Shown: piece after piece, positions 35,474 to 45,109 of the stretch
How the letters are laid out: each line of letters opens with the position of its first letter
How positions within the stretch are numbered: the first letter of the stretch is position 1
Source of the DNA: KK5 sp034043675
Lineage (GTDB): Bacteria > Pseudomonadota > Gammaproteobacteria > Burkholderiales > Burkholderiaceae_C
Reading direction: 5' to 3'
Length of the DNA stretch: 64,000 bases
Assembly: GCF_034043675.1 (NCBI RefSeq)
Contig: NZ_JAXCLA010000003.1
Span: 1-64,000 of the forward strand
Notes under the pieces: model-generated
Databases searched by the model: none
What the model was told of the DNA's origin: nothing
The model's input: the letters and a program-made list of their open reading frames with translations, nothing else
Made by a program: the position numbers and the translations under genes

Positions 35474-36859
35474 TCAAAACCAGCCATCGAGCCAGAAGCG
35501 AGGACGAAGCGGCGCATGATCCGCCATCCCAACCTGCTCGCCCGCAAATGCCGCGACTACCCGCCTTTCGCTCCACACCCAAGTCGTATTCATGGCGAAC
35601 GCGACGTAGATTGCGAAAAGAACGCCCGTGAAGAAGGCGCGAGGCCACACGGCCTGCGAGACGAATTGCTTACTAGGCGACCCAGCGGACGCGATGCCTG
35701 CTGCAATCGCAATCCACATCTGCGAGATCGGCATCACGAAGTTTCCCGACGAAATACCGTCACATACGATCGCAACGCAAGCCATTACAGCCGCCAATTC
35801 GATGTGTTCCGCGCCAGCAATTTCCTTGTGCATGCGCCGGAGGCGGCGAACCAGTGCTGTCGCCAACGCCCCTAGCACAATCAACGCAAATGGCAGCCCG
35901 AACTCCGCCATAACTTGCAGACAGAAGTTGTGCGGGTGCGCACCGCTGCGGTTGAGATAGTGGGCGAAGTGCATTGGCCCAATTCCAAGAACCGGCGCCG
36001 ATCGGACGTCCTCCACAGCAATCCGCCACAAGTAGAGCCGGGAATGGTCGCTGGTAAGGTCGGCCGATGCATGCAGAGTGTCAACCACATGATCGCCAGC
36101 AGATAGACTTGTCCCGAACAAAGCGAGATACACCATTGCTCCAACGGCCGCGCAACCAGTGATCTCAATTGCCAAGCGGCGACCCATCCGCCCGAAGGCA
36201 AGAGCCGCCACTGCAGATATCGACAGCGCAAGACCGGCGGACCGTCCGACCGAGAAGTAAAGCAGTGCAAACTGAATCGCCAGCGTGGCACGAACAAGCA
36301 ACCGCCATCGCTGGCTCACCAGTGTTGATAAGGAAATGCCGGCAAGCAAGGGAATGAACACGACCTGCGCGTGATTCAGGAAGCGAGGGTTGTCGTAGCC
36401 GAAGAAGATACTGCCATTGTCCAGAGGCACATCGGACATCTTGGCTGCCAGCACAATCGTGAGTGCGACAGCGGCATAGGCTCCGGCCGCCCCTGACAAG
36501 CCCCTGGCAAGGATCCACCTATAGTCCACCAGCCGCCAAGCTGCACCGACGGCAAGTACGAGCATCAACAAGCCGAACAGAGTGAGTACTTCGCGGAGCG
36601 CCATTGCGGCAACCGGTGCACGCGCGCACAGCAGTAGTGCCCAGCAAAGGCTCGCGCAAACCAGCCTCCGAACCGCTTGCCCGCCGTCCACAAGAAATTT
36701 CGAGAACACTGGGACGGATAAAACGAACGTCCAGCATTCCATCACTCGCGCAAAGTCGTGCCAATTGCCTAGCCAATGCGCCGGCATCAGCGGGGTCAAT
36801 CCAGTGACGACCACCAACGTGACCCAGAGCGCGACGTGTCTGTACTTGAATGCGGGCAT
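35474..36859 (-). CDS. Wzy/O-antigen-ligase family membrane protein
   Basis: A 461-residue polytopic protein with about 12 hydrophobic segments. The ligase-loop signature VLGIGPMHFAHYLNRSGAHPHN is followed by FCLQVMAEFGLPFALIV. Its base composition is noticeably less GC-biased than the neighbours, suggesting recent acquisition or relaxed drift. It lies between pilA and the PglL-like gene, separated from pilA by a terminator. It may ligate or polymerise glycan for pilin modification, but an unrelated surface polysaccharide is equally possible. Confidence 0.75.
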   Translation of the reverse strand: MPAFKYRHVALWVTLVVVTGLTPLMPAHWLGNWHDFARVMECWTFVLSVPVFSKFLVDGGQAVRRLVCASLCWALLLCARAPVAAMALREVLTLFGLLMLVLAVGAAWRLVDYRWILARGLSGAAGAYAAVALTIVLAAKMSDVPLDNGSIFFGYDNPRFLNHAQVVFIPLLAGISLSTLVSQRWRLLVRATLAIQFALLYFSVGRSAGLALSISAVAALAFGRMGRRLAIEITGCAAVGAMVYLALFGTSLSAGDHVVDTLHASADLTSDHSRLYLWRIAVEDVRSAPVLGIGPMHFAHYLNRSGAHPHNFCLQVMAEFGLPFALIVLGALATALVRRLRRMHKEIAGAEHIELAAVMACVAIVCDGISSGNFVMPISQMWIAIAAGIASAGSPSKQFVSQAVWPRAFFTGVLFAIYVAFAMNTTWVWSERRVVAAFAGEQVGMADHAPLRPRFWLDGWF

Positions 36860-36880
36860 CGAGTTGGCACATGCAAGCAG

Positions 36881-36906
36881 AAAGCAAAAGGGGCCCGCAG
36901 GGCCCC
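36881..36906 (-). terminator. Rho-independent terminator after pilA
   Basis: On the minus strand GGGGCCC-TGC-GGGCCCC forms a 7-base GC stem followed by TTTTGCTTT, 20 bases after the pilA stop. It should isolate abundant pilin transcription from the Wzy-family gene downstream. Confidence 0.9.
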
Positions 36907-36926
36907 GTATTTGAACCTTACTGCTA

Positions 36927-37388
36927 TCAGGTACCAGCAGCGGCGGTCGAGTTCTTGATGATCATTGACTTGAACGTGTCGTTCGTGACACTGGTCGTGA
37001 TTGTCCACCCCAGCGCGTTAGCGCCAGGAGCAGCCGCCCACGTGATCGTCTTACCATCAATGTCCGTCTTGTCGATGTTTTGCAGCGTAGCGGTGATGCC
37101 ACCGTCCTTCGTTACGATGGCTGACACTTCGTTCGTCGCAGCCGCAGTCGTGTCGGCCGGAATGCCATTCGTACCGCCGGTGCAACCCGTCGTATTGCCA
37201 GTTTCTTGAACGCACAGCGCAACGGCTGTTTTCACCGAATCAACAGCAGTCAAGGCATTACCCAGCTTGGCCTTGATGGTGTAGTTCTTGTACTGCGGAA
37301 TCGCCACCGCCGCCAGAATGCCGATGATCGCCACGACGATCATCAGTTCGATCAGGGTGAAACCTTGTTGGACGCGCTTCATGCTCAT
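36927..37388 (-). CDS. pilA: Type IV pilin PilA
   Basis: Major pilin precursor of 153 residues. The short leader MSMKRVQQG is cut by prepilin peptidase before F10, with glutamate at mature position 5 (FTLIELMIVVAIIGILAAVA). The two cysteines lie close together mid-protein (LCVQETGNTTGC), not as the usual C-terminal disulfide loop. The C-terminus (KNSTAAAGT) is Ser/Thr-rich and a possible glycosylation site. The start at 37388 has GGAG 9 bases upstream. A sigma-54 promoter lies about 70 bases further up. Confidence 0.95.
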   Translation of the reverse strand: MSMKRVQQGFTLIELMIVVAIIGILAAVAIPQYKNYTIKAKLGNALTAVDSVKTAVALCVQETGNTTGCTGGTNGIPADTTAAATNEVSAIVTKDGGITATLQNIDKTDIDGKTITWAAAPGANALGWTITTSVTNDTFKSMIIKNSTAAAGT

Positions 37389-37459
37389 GTTGGTTAACTC
37401 CAGGGTGTGAGGTGAGAAGAAAGAGGACAAGCAAACTGGTTGGGAACGCTCTCTCTGAA

Positions 37460-37475
37460 TGCAGGGGGCGTGCCA
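37460..37475 (-). promoter_or_regulatory. Sigma-54 promoter of pilA
   Basis: On the minus strand TGGCAC-GCCCC-CTGCA has GG and GC elements exactly 10 bases apart, the -24/-12 signature of sigma-54. A 7-base inverted repeat (GCCAGCC/GGCTGGC, 37472-37491) overlaps the -24 box. PilS/PilR control of pilA is standard in proteobacteria. Confidence 0.82.
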
Positions 37476-37570
37476 GCCGAATGTGGCTGGCTATCCGTGA
37501 CCCGGTTCACGGTCGTTACCGCTCGTTGCGGGAGAAGCGACCAATCGCGTCAGATGCTCGCCGCGCGAAG

Positions 37571-37585
37571 TGACATTTCTTGTCA
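37571..37585. promoter_or_regulatory. Candidate PilR enhancer site
   Basis: TGACA-TTTCT-TGTCA is a perfect inverted repeat about 100 bases upstream of the sigma-54 promoter. It contains the TGTC half-sites reported for PilR, at a normal enhancer distance. The role is inferred. Nothing else recognisable fills 37389-37613. Confidence 0.5.
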
Positions 37586-37613
37586 GTGCCTACAAAGTTT
37601 GCGCGGCTGAAAG

Positions 37614-37639
37614 CAAAACCGCCTGCGTCAGCAGGCGGT
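37614..37639 (-). terminator. Rho-independent terminator after the phosphodiesterase gene
   Basis: Minus-strand ACCGCCTGC and GCAGGCGGT form a 9-base stem with loop TGAC, followed by TTTG, 27 bases beyond the stop. Confidence 0.8.
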
Positions 37640-37666
37640 CGGCAGATTCAAGCTGCAGAGGCGGCA

Positions 37667-38449
37667 TCAGAGCCGGATCACCTGCCCCGCCTGCAAGGCG
37701 CTGATCCGGTGCCCGCTGGCCAGCGCAGCGATCTCGCTCATGACCGCATCAACCTCACCTGGCTTGATGTGCGTGATGTGGACATTGACACTGCCGCCCA
37801 GTTGGGCCAGCTCGCGGCCCAGTTCGGCGGGGCACAGGTGGCGGCTGATCTTGGCGAGTTGGTGTTCGTCGTCGCTGAAAGCCGTTTCGATCACCAGGTG
37901 CGAAACCTTGATCTGCGCCAGGCGACGCCAGAGCGCCGGGTTCGGGCCGGTGTCGCCGGTGAAGACCCAGCAGCCGGCGTTCTCGCCACCGTCGACGGCG
38001 AAGCCGACGGCCGGCACCGTGTGCTCGGCGCTGATCACTTCCGCTTCGCGGCCGCGGCCGAGCGACAGGCGTTGGCCCACCTCGAAGGGATGCAGTGTGA
38101 TGACGGGATTCTCGGCGTTGGGCAGCCGGGTGAAGTCGGGCCAGATGATGCCGTTGAAGATGTGGCGACGCAGCGCGTCGAGCGTTTCAGGCAGTGCGTG
38201 GATCTGGATCGGCGGGCGTCCGGCCTGGGCGCGGATGCGCAGCACGGAATCGGCCAACAGCGGGATCGAGAGGATGTGATCCAGGTGCGAGTGGCTGACC
38301 AGGATGTGGTCGATGCGCGCCAGTGCGTCCAGCGGCAGGTCACCCACGCCGGTGCCGGCGTCGATGAGCACGTCATCATCGAGCAGGAAGGCTGTCGTCT
38401 TGTAGCCGGCGGCGATGGCGCCGGAACAACCCAGGACGCGAATGTTCAT
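37667..38449 (-). CDS. Metallo-beta-lactamase-fold phosphodiesterase, class II cNMP type
   Basis: A 260-residue enzyme of the beta-lactamase fold. It has the metal motif HSHLDHILSIPLLADSV, a second histidine in SAEHTVPAVGFAVDGG, the FTGDTGPNPALW aspartate and a C-terminal HITHIKPGE histidine. The pattern best fits class II 3',5'-cyclic nucleotide phosphodiesterases. Two cyclase-type proteins in this window make cyclic nucleotide turnover a coherent role, though the genes are 20 kb apart. The ATG at 38449 matches the fold's first strand (MNIRVLGCSGA). Confidence 0.78.
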   Translation of the reverse strand: MNIRVLGCSGAIAAGYKTTAFLLDDDVLIDAGTGVGDLPLDALARIDHILVSHSHLDHILSIPLLADSVLRIRAQAGRPPIQIHALPETLDALRRHIFNGIIWPDFTRLPNAENPVITLHPFEVGQRLSLGRGREAEVISAEHTVPAVGFAVDGGENAGCWVFTGDTGPNPALWRRLAQIKVSHLVIETAFSDDEHQLAKISRHLCPAELGRELAQLGGSVNVHITHIKPGEVDAVMSEIAALASGHRISALQAGQVIRL

Positions 38450-38640
38450 CAATGGAAACGTTGGAGAAAATCGGGCGCCAGGTGGCGCGGGCGAAGAAGC
38501 TCCAATGTACGCAGCTGAACGCAGGAAACAAGGCAGCATTGCCCTGTTTGTCGGTGGAACTTGGCAGTCTGCGCGTTTTCGACAGAACCGCGTGACGTGC
38601 TTCACACGGACTGTTGTCGCCCGGGGGCGACGGGGCCTGC

Positions 38641-39327
38641 TCAGCCCTGGATGAACTGCATCTGCGTGCCGGCCAATTCGATCAGGTCGCCGCTCTTCAG
38701 CGCGATCGATTCGCCGGTCAGCGGGATGCCGTTGACGCTGGGGCGCGCCGCACCTTCGACGTGTGCGAACACATAGCCGCTCGGGCGCTTGGTAATGGAA
38801 GCCACCTGCACGCCGGGCTTGCCGACGGTGGTAACAACCTTGGTCAGGCTGACCTCGCGGCCGGCGGCAGCACCGGTGAGCACCTTGATGGAAGCCGGTG
38901 TGGCGGCCGCAGCAGCGGGCGGCAGGTTGCCGAACGAGGACGGCAGGCCGAAGCCGCTAGGCGTACCGCCCGCAGAGGCGGCAGCCAAGCCGATGCCGGC
39001 GCCCGGCTTCAGGATCATCGTCTTCTCGTAGTCGCCGCTGTCCTCGACCAGATACTTGATCTTGTACTTGCCCACCTCGACGACATCGTTGTTGGCGAGC
39101 AGCTGTTTCTTGATCGCCTTGCCGTTGATGTAGGTGCCGTTGGTGGAGTTCAGGTCTTCGATGAAGACGTCCGCGCCAACCATCTGCAGCACCGCGTGCT
39201 CGCCGCTGACCGCCAGGTTGTCGATCACGATGTCGTTGTATGGACGGCGCCCGAGCGTGGTCTTGTCCTTGGTGATCTGTACCTCCTTGATCACCACTCC
39301 GTCGAGTGAAACCACCAGCTTGCCCAT
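38641..39327 (-). CDS. Two-FHA-domain phosphothreonine-binding protein
   Basis: A 228-residue cytosolic adaptor. The N-terminal FHA domain is complete (TTLGRRPYNDIVID, SGEHAV, NSTNGTYING) and should bind phosphothreonine peptides. The C-terminal part (KVLTGAAAGREVSLTKVVTT to AGTQMQFIQG) has an FHA outline but lacks the GR and SxxH motifs. The two are joined by an Ala/Gly/Pro linker. A threonine in DYEKTMILKPG after the first domain could be a kinase target. It lies 101 bases after the PP2C gene and completes a kinase, phosphatase and reader set. Confidence 0.88.
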   Translation of the reverse strand: MGKLVVSLDGVVIKEVQITKDKTTLGRRPYNDIVIDNLAVSGEHAVLQMVGADVFIEDLNSTNGTYINGKAIKKQLLANNDVVEVGKYKIKYLVEDSGDYEKTMILKPGAGIGLAAASAGGTPSGFGLPSSFGNLPPAAAAATPASIKVLTGAAAGREVSLTKVVTTVGKPGVQVASITKRPSGYVFAHVEGAARPSVNGIPLTGESIALKSGDLIELAGTQMQFIQG

Positions 39328-39428
39328 GCTCGAGACCTCAAGTCAGTTTGTCTGTCTTATAGCGCTTGCAGCTGGCGCCCTGCCCAACACCGCCATTGCT
39401 GCCTTGGCCAACATGCTACCGAATGATT

Positions 39429-40223
39429 TCATCCGCCGCGCTTGCCGAAAGGCCACCAGCTGCGGCTTTCGGCCTTCACGCGGCCTTCCGCGCGGGCCAG
39501 AACCAGGGCGATATTATCCCGGCCGCCCATCTCATTCGCGTTGTCTATCAGCGCCTGCGCTGCTTCCGGCAGCGAAGGGTTGTTCAGGAGCAACTGCCGC
39601 ATCGCGTCGTCTTCCAGCATGTCGGACAACCCGTCCGAGCAGAACAGGAACACATCGCCTGGCTGGATCTCGTGCAGATGCAGCTCCAGCATCACCGCGT
39701 CTTCGACGCCGACGGCCCGCGTGACGAGGTTCTTGTTGCTGGAGTACACAGCCTCTTCCGGCGTCAGCAGGCCGGCATCCAGCTGTTCCTGCAGCAGCGA
39801 GTGGTCGCGGGTGATCTGGCTGAACTGGCTGCCGCGCAGCCGGTAGGCGCGCGAATCGCCCACGTGGCCCAGCAGCAGCCCTTCGTCGCGGAACACGCCC
39901 AGCACCAGCGTCGTGCCCATGCCGGCATAACGCGGATTGGTGTTCGCGGCGTTGAAGATCGCGCGGTTGGCGTTGTCCACGCAGATGTCCATCGCGCGGC
40001 GCACGTCGGCGGTGGCGACGCCGGTGCCGGATTCCTTCAGCCAGCGGCCCAGCTCGGCCTTGATGAAGCTGGTGAGCATCTGACTGGCGACTTCGCCGGC
40101 GTTGTAGCCGCCCATGCCGTCGGCCAGCACGGCCAGTCCGACCGATTCGTCCAGGGCGACGGAGTCTTCGTTGTTGTCGCGCGCGCGGCCGACGTCGGTC
40201 GCGGTGAAGAACTCCAGGGTCAT
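39429..40223 (-). CDS. PP2C-family serine/threonine phosphatase
   Basis: A 264-residue soluble metal-dependent phosphatase of the PppA/Stp type. Motifs are RARDNNEDS, LADGMGGYNAGEVAS, LLGHVGDSRAYRL, FCSDGLSDML and GGRDNIALVL, which supply all the metal-binding aspartates. The start overlaps the kinase stop (ATGA), so phosphatase and kinase are co-translated. It should reverse phosphorylation by that kinase. Confidence 0.93.
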   Translation of the reverse strand: MTLEFFTATDVGRARDNNEDSVALDESVGLAVLADGMGGYNAGEVASQMLTSFIKAELGRWLKESGTGVATADVRRAMDICVDNANRAIFNAANTNPRYAGMGTTLVLGVFRDEGLLLGHVGDSRAYRLRGSQFSQITRDHSLLQEQLDAGLLTPEEAVYSSNKNLVTRAVGVEDAVMLELHLHEIQPGDVFLFCSDGLSDMLEDDAMRQLLLNNPSLPEAAQALIDNANEMGGRDNIALVLARAEGRVKAESRSWWPFGKRGG

Positions 40224-41332
40224 GGCTGCGGGCTTGGTTTGTCGGTCTTGTCTGTGGCGGCAGGCGCCTCCGGCTCGTCCGGAGTGGCGGAATTCTGCCC
40301 TGCTTCGGGAGCATCCAGCCTGATCGTTTGCGCGAACGGATCGACGGTATCGGCAAGCACCGTGCCGGATTCGGCACCATCGCCAAGACTGAGATCCGGT
40401 GCGGACGCCTCGCCCAGGCCCTGGGCCAGCACGGCTTCCAGGTCCTGCGCCAGCTGCTCGCCGCTGGCATAGCGCAGCTCGGGCCGCTTCTCCAGTGCCA
40501 ACGCCAGCACCAGCGCCAGCGATTCGGGCAGGCCGCGGCGATAGTGCCGCACATCCGGCGGCGGCTGGTTGGCGATCTGGTGCATCAGCTTAGCCATCGA
40601 GTCGGACTGGTGCGGCAGATGGCCCGTCAGCAATTGATAGAGCAGCACGCCCAGCGAATAGAGATCGCTGCGACCATCGACCTTCAATCCGGCCAGTTGC
40701 TCGGGCGACATGAAGGACGGCGTGCCCAGCACCAAGCCGGTACGGGTACGGCTGCCGTCCGCGATCCGCGCAATGCCGAAATCCATCACCTTCAGCGTGC
40801 CGCCTGCGCGGTCCAACATGACGTTGGCGGGCTTGATGTCGCGATGGACGACGCCCTGGCGGTGCGCGTAATCCAGTGCGCGGGCAAGCCGAATCGCGAT
40901 GCCAAGCACCTCGACAGCCGGCAGCAAGGCGCCGGGACGCGTGAAGTGGCTCAGATCCTGGCCCTGCACGTATTCCATGACGATCCAGGCGTCCTCGCCG
41001 GATTCGCCGGCATCCAGCACCTGCAGGATGTCGGGATGCTGCAGGTGGCCGGCCGCCCGGGCCTCGCGCATGAAGCGCTGGCGGACGTCGGCCAGGTCGT
41101 CCACGGAGAACTCGCGCTGCAGCGCCAGCAGCTTCAGCGCAACCTGATGGCCCGTCTGCTCGTCGATGGCCAGGTAGACGGCGCCCATCGAACCGCGGCC
41201 CAGCTCGCGCTCCCTGCGGTAACGGGCCAGTGCAGAGATCGGCTGCGGCGGCTGTGGTTCCTCGTCCGGCCGGGCATTCTTGCCACCGATCAGCCGGCGC
41301 CAGAAGCCACCGCCGCCTTCGGCGCCACTCAT
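40220..41332 (-). CDS. Soluble Hanks-type serine/threonine protein kinase
   Basis: A 370-residue kinase with all catalytic elements: the glycine loop GRGSMGAV near 45-52, Lys67 in VALKLL, H163-R-D165-IKPAN, D184-F-G and MSPEQLAG in place of APE. No membrane helix or extracellular sensor domain is present; the C-terminal 80 residues are acidic and Pro/Ala-rich. The start overlaps the terC stop and the stop overlaps the phosphatase start (both ATGA), so terC, kinase and phosphatase form one operon. Substrates are unknown; the FHA protein is an obvious candidate. Confidence 0.93.
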   Translation of the reverse strand: MSGAEGGGGFWRRLIGGKNARPDEEPQPPQPISALARYRRERELGRGSMGAVYLAIDEQTGHQVALKLLALQREFSVDDLADVRQRFMREARAAGHLQHPDILQVLDAGESGEDAWIVMEYVQGQDLSHFTRPGALLPAVEVLGIAIRLARALDYAHRQGVVHRDIKPANVMLDRAGGTLKVMDFGIARIADGSRTRTGLVLGTPSFMSPEQLAGLKVDGRSDLYSLGVLLYQLLTGHLPHQSDSMAKLMHQIANQPPPDVRHYRRGLPESLALVLALALEKRPELRYASGEQLAQDLEAVLAQGLGEASAPDLSLGDGAESGTVLADTVDPFAQTIRLDAPEAGQNSATPDEPEAPAATDKTDKPSPQP

Positions 41333-42060
41333 GGCTCGACGTCCTGCGCCACCGGTTGGCCGGCCTGGCGCGATTTCATGAACTGCCCCACCGCCAGCAC
41401 GATCAACGCGCCGATGGCACCGGCCACATAGCCTGTCGTCTGGGCAGCATCCTCCAGCGAAGGAGCCCAGCCCAGCAATGCCGGATCCTCGACAGCCATG
41501 CTGCCCGCGATCCAGCCCAGCAGCATCGCGCCGAGCGTGATGATGATCGGGAACCGCTCCATCAGCTTGATGACCAGCTGGCTGCCCCACATGATGATCG
41601 GGATCGACACCAGCAGGCCCAGCACGACCAGCACCATCTCGTGCGCCTTGTCGCCGGACTGCGCCACGCCGGCGATCGCGATCACGTTGTCCAGGCTCAT
41701 CACGAAGTCAGCCACGATGACCGTGCGCACCGCCGCCCACAGGCGCTCGTTGCCCGGGATGTTGGCATGCTCGCCCTCGTCCTCCGGCAGCATCAGCTTG
41801 ATGCCGATCCACAGCAGCAGCGCCGCGCCGACCAGCTTCAGGTAGGGCACCTGCAGCAGTGTCAATGCGAACAGGATCAGCACGATGCGCAGCACGATCG
41901 CACCCGCCGTGCCCCAGAGGATGCCCAGCTTGCGCTGCGCCTGCGGCAGACGGCGGCAGGCCAGAGCGATCACGACGGCGTTGTCGCCACCCAGCAGGAT
42001 GTCGATCAGGATGATCTGCGAGACGGCCAGCCAGAAGTCGGCGGTGAGGAATTGGTCCAT
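41329..42060 (-). CDS. TerC-family membrane protein (putative metal exporter)
   Basis: A 243-residue inner-membrane protein with seven hydrophobic segments and the family's paired intramembrane motifs LGGDNAVVIALA (Asp26) and MSLDNVIAIAGVA. TerC/YceF/YjbE members export manganese or metallate secreted enzymes. No yybP-ykoY riboswitch is recognisable in the 130-base leader, which is mostly the sucD terminator. Translational coupling to a Ser/Thr kinase is notable and may tie metal status to phosphosignalling. Confidence 0.88.
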   Translation of the reverse strand: MDQFLTADFWLAVSQIILIDILLGGDNAVVIALACRRLPQAQRKLGILWGTAGAIVLRIVLILFALTLLQVPYLKLVGAALLLWIGIKLMLPEDEGEHANIPGNERLWAAVRTVIVADFVMSLDNVIAIAGVAQSGDKAHEMVLVVLGLLVSIPIIMWGSQLVIKLMERFPIIITLGAMLLGWIAGSMAVEDPALLGWAPSLEDAAQTTGYVAGAIGALIVLAVGQFMKSRQAGQPVAQDVEP

Positions 42061-42120
42061 AGGCGTGGAGCGGGATCTTAAGGCAGGGCGTTATGCGGCA
42101 ATCGACGGCCAGAATGGAAC

Positions 42121-42153
42121 AAGCCGCCGGCTGCAGGATGCAGCGGGCGGCTT
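42121..42153 (-). terminator. Long hairpin after sucD
   Basis: AAGCCGCC and GGCGGCTT enclose GCTGCA-GGA-TGCAGC with one mismatched pair between, giving a 15-level stem and 3-base loop. It lies 40 bases past the sucD stop. The T-run is weak (GTTCC), but the strong stem suggests a terminator or mRNA stabiliser. Confidence 0.65.
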
Positions 42154-42193
42154 GCTTGTCGGAGAGCTAACGCGTCAGCTCAGCGGTGTGCAG

Positions 42194-43087
42194 TTACAGC
42201 AGGCCCTTGAGCAGCTTGCCCATTTCCGACGGGTTGCGCGTCACGGTGAAGCCGCACTCTTCCATGATGGCGAGCTTGGCATCGGCCGTGTCGGCGCCGC
42301 CGGAGATCAGCGCGCCGGCGTGACCCATGCGCTTGCCCGGAGGGGCGGTGACACCAGCGATGAAGCCGACGACCGGCTTCTTCATGTTGGCCTTGCACCA
42401 ACGGGCGGCTTCCGCCTCGTCCGGGCCGCCGATCTCGCCGATCATGATGACGGCGTCGGTGTCCGGATCGTCGTTGAAGGCCTTCATCACGTCGATGTGC
42501 TTCAGGCCGTTGATCGGGTCGCCGCCGATGCCGACTGCCGACGACTGGCCCAGGCCGATCTCGGTCAGCTGCGCCACGGCTTCATAGGTCAGCGTGCCCG
42601 AACGTGACACGACGCCGATGCGGCCCTTGCGGTGGATGTGGCCGGGCATGATGCCGATCTTGATCTCTTCCGGGGTGATCAGGCCGGGGCAGTTGGGGCC
42701 CAGCAGCAGGGTGCGCTTGCCACCGGCGGCTTCCTTGGCGCGCATCTTGTTGCGCACTTCCAGCATGTCGCGGACGGGGATGCCTTCGGTGATGCAGATC
42801 GCCAGGTCCAGGTCGGCCTCGACGGCTTCCCAGATCGCGGCAGCCGCGCCAGCGGGCGGCACGTAGATCACGCTGACCGTGGCGCCGGTCTGCGAGGCGG
42901 CTTCCTTGACGGTGGCGTAGATGGGGATCTCGGAGAACTTCTCGCCCGCCTTCTTCGGGTTCACGCCGGCGACGAAGGCGTTCTTGCCGTTCGCGTAGGC
43001 CTGGCAACCCAGGGTGTGGAACTGACCGGTCTTCCCCGTGATGCCCTGGGTAATGACCTTGGTGTCCTTGTTGATGTAGATCGACAT
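42194..43087 (-). CDS. sucD: Succinyl-CoA synthetase alpha subunit
   Basis: SucD carries the phosphohistidine of succinyl-CoA synthetase in the TCA cycle. The 297-residue protein has the CoA-binding N-terminus (TKVITQGITGKTGQFHT), LLGPNCPGLITP and the active histidine in GKRMGHAGALISGG. AAGGAAAG lies before the ATG at 43087. It follows sucC by 29 bases. Confidence 0.97.
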   Translation of the reverse strand: MSIYINKDTKVITQGITGKTGQFHTLGCQAYANGKNAFVAGVNPKKAGEKFSEIPIYATVKEAASQTGATVSVIYVPPAGAAAAIWEAVEADLDLAICITEGIPVRDMLEVRNKMRAKEAAGGKRTLLLGPNCPGLITPEEIKIGIMPGHIHRKGRIGVVSRSGTLTYEAVAQLTEIGLGQSSAVGIGGDPINGLKHIDVMKAFNDDPDTDAVIMIGEIGGPDEAEAARWCKANMKKPVVGFIAGVTAPPGKRMGHAGALISGGADTADAKLAIMEECGFTVTRNPSEMGKLLKGLL

Positions 43088-43116
43088 GATTCGTTCTTTC
43101 CTTGTCTGGGCTGGCT

Positions 43117-44277
<1,161 letters not shown>

Positions 44278-44331
44278 AAGGATCTCGCTGTTTGGAAGAA
44301 AGAAAGTGAGAGGAAGCTGGAAAGAAGCGGG

Positions 44332-44901
44332 TCAGGAAGACGCCGTAGGCGTTCGATACCAGCGCGGGTAATGGGTGCGAACGTTCTCGCCATCGGTGCG
44401 CAGCGCATGGCATTTGTCGAGCTGGAAGGGCTGCTGGGCGGCTTCGTGGTCGCCCTCGCGCGTGTCGAGCACGAGGCCGGCGAAGGCCTGAATCACCGCC
44501 GTGGGCAGTACCTGGCACAGCTCGGTCAGGTGCGTACAACCCTTGATGCCGGCCAGGCGTTCCTTGACGCCGAGCCGGAAGCCCTTCAGCAGGTTCAGCC
44601 CGACGAGTTGCTCGTAGGCGTTGCCGTGCTGGTCGCAGACGCCGGGATACGGCATCCAGCGGGTCTTGGAGCCGGCGGCGGCGATGTTCAGGTCACGATC
44701 GACGACCAGATGCAGCAGCATGTCGTGAACCGGCTCGCCCGCCTTGCGGGTCGTGCCGGCGAGCGGAATGTCGCGCGACTTCGTGTCCGTCAGCTGGGCC
44801 TCGACTTCGAACAGGCCGTCATCCCGCCCAAACACCTGCACGTCGATGGCGCGGCGATGGATCGGACGACGGCTCGAAGCGAGGGGAGGCGACTCGGACA
44901 T
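44332..44901 (-). CDS. DUF2889 protein
   Basis: A 189-residue cytosolic protein of the DUF2889 family, recognised by PIHRRAIDVQVFGRDDGLFEVEAQLTD-type N-terminal sequence and the central GVCDQHGNAYEQLVGLNLLKGF with GCTHLTELCQVLP. Cysteines and histidines in the last motif could bind metal. Function is unknown. The family is widespread in Burkholderiales and here lies between recX and sucC. The 208 bases upstream, to recX, hold no clear signal. Confidence 0.8.
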   Translation of the reverse strand: MSESPPLASSRRPIHRRAIDVQVFGRDDGLFEVEAQLTDTKSRDIPLAGTTRKAGEPVHDMLLHLVVDRDLNIAAAGSKTRWMPYPGVCDQHGNAYEQLVGLNLLKGFRLGVKERLAGIKGCTHLTELCQVLPTAVIQAFAGLVLDTREGDHEAAQQPFQLDKCHALRTDGENVRTHYPRWYRTPTASS

Positions 44902-45109
44902 GGAGTTTCAGGAACGAACGGCTTGCGCGCTCCGATGTGCAGAACGACGGCGAGGGCCGTCCTGCGTGCGGAAGCGCAGGGCGGGAATGTAGCATGCTGC
45001 GCCGCATCAAGCCTCCCCGCCCGCAGCAACGGCCGTTGCTCCGCCGGCAATTGCAATCCCAACAAGTGCCTATCCGCCAGCGTCGCGGCACGGGCGACGC
45101 CCGACCGGT

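Noticed and set aside
41400..42193. yybP-ykoY manganese riboswitch before terC
   Set aside because: The 130-base leader is largely the sucD hairpin and shows none of the conserved riboswitch loops I can recognise.
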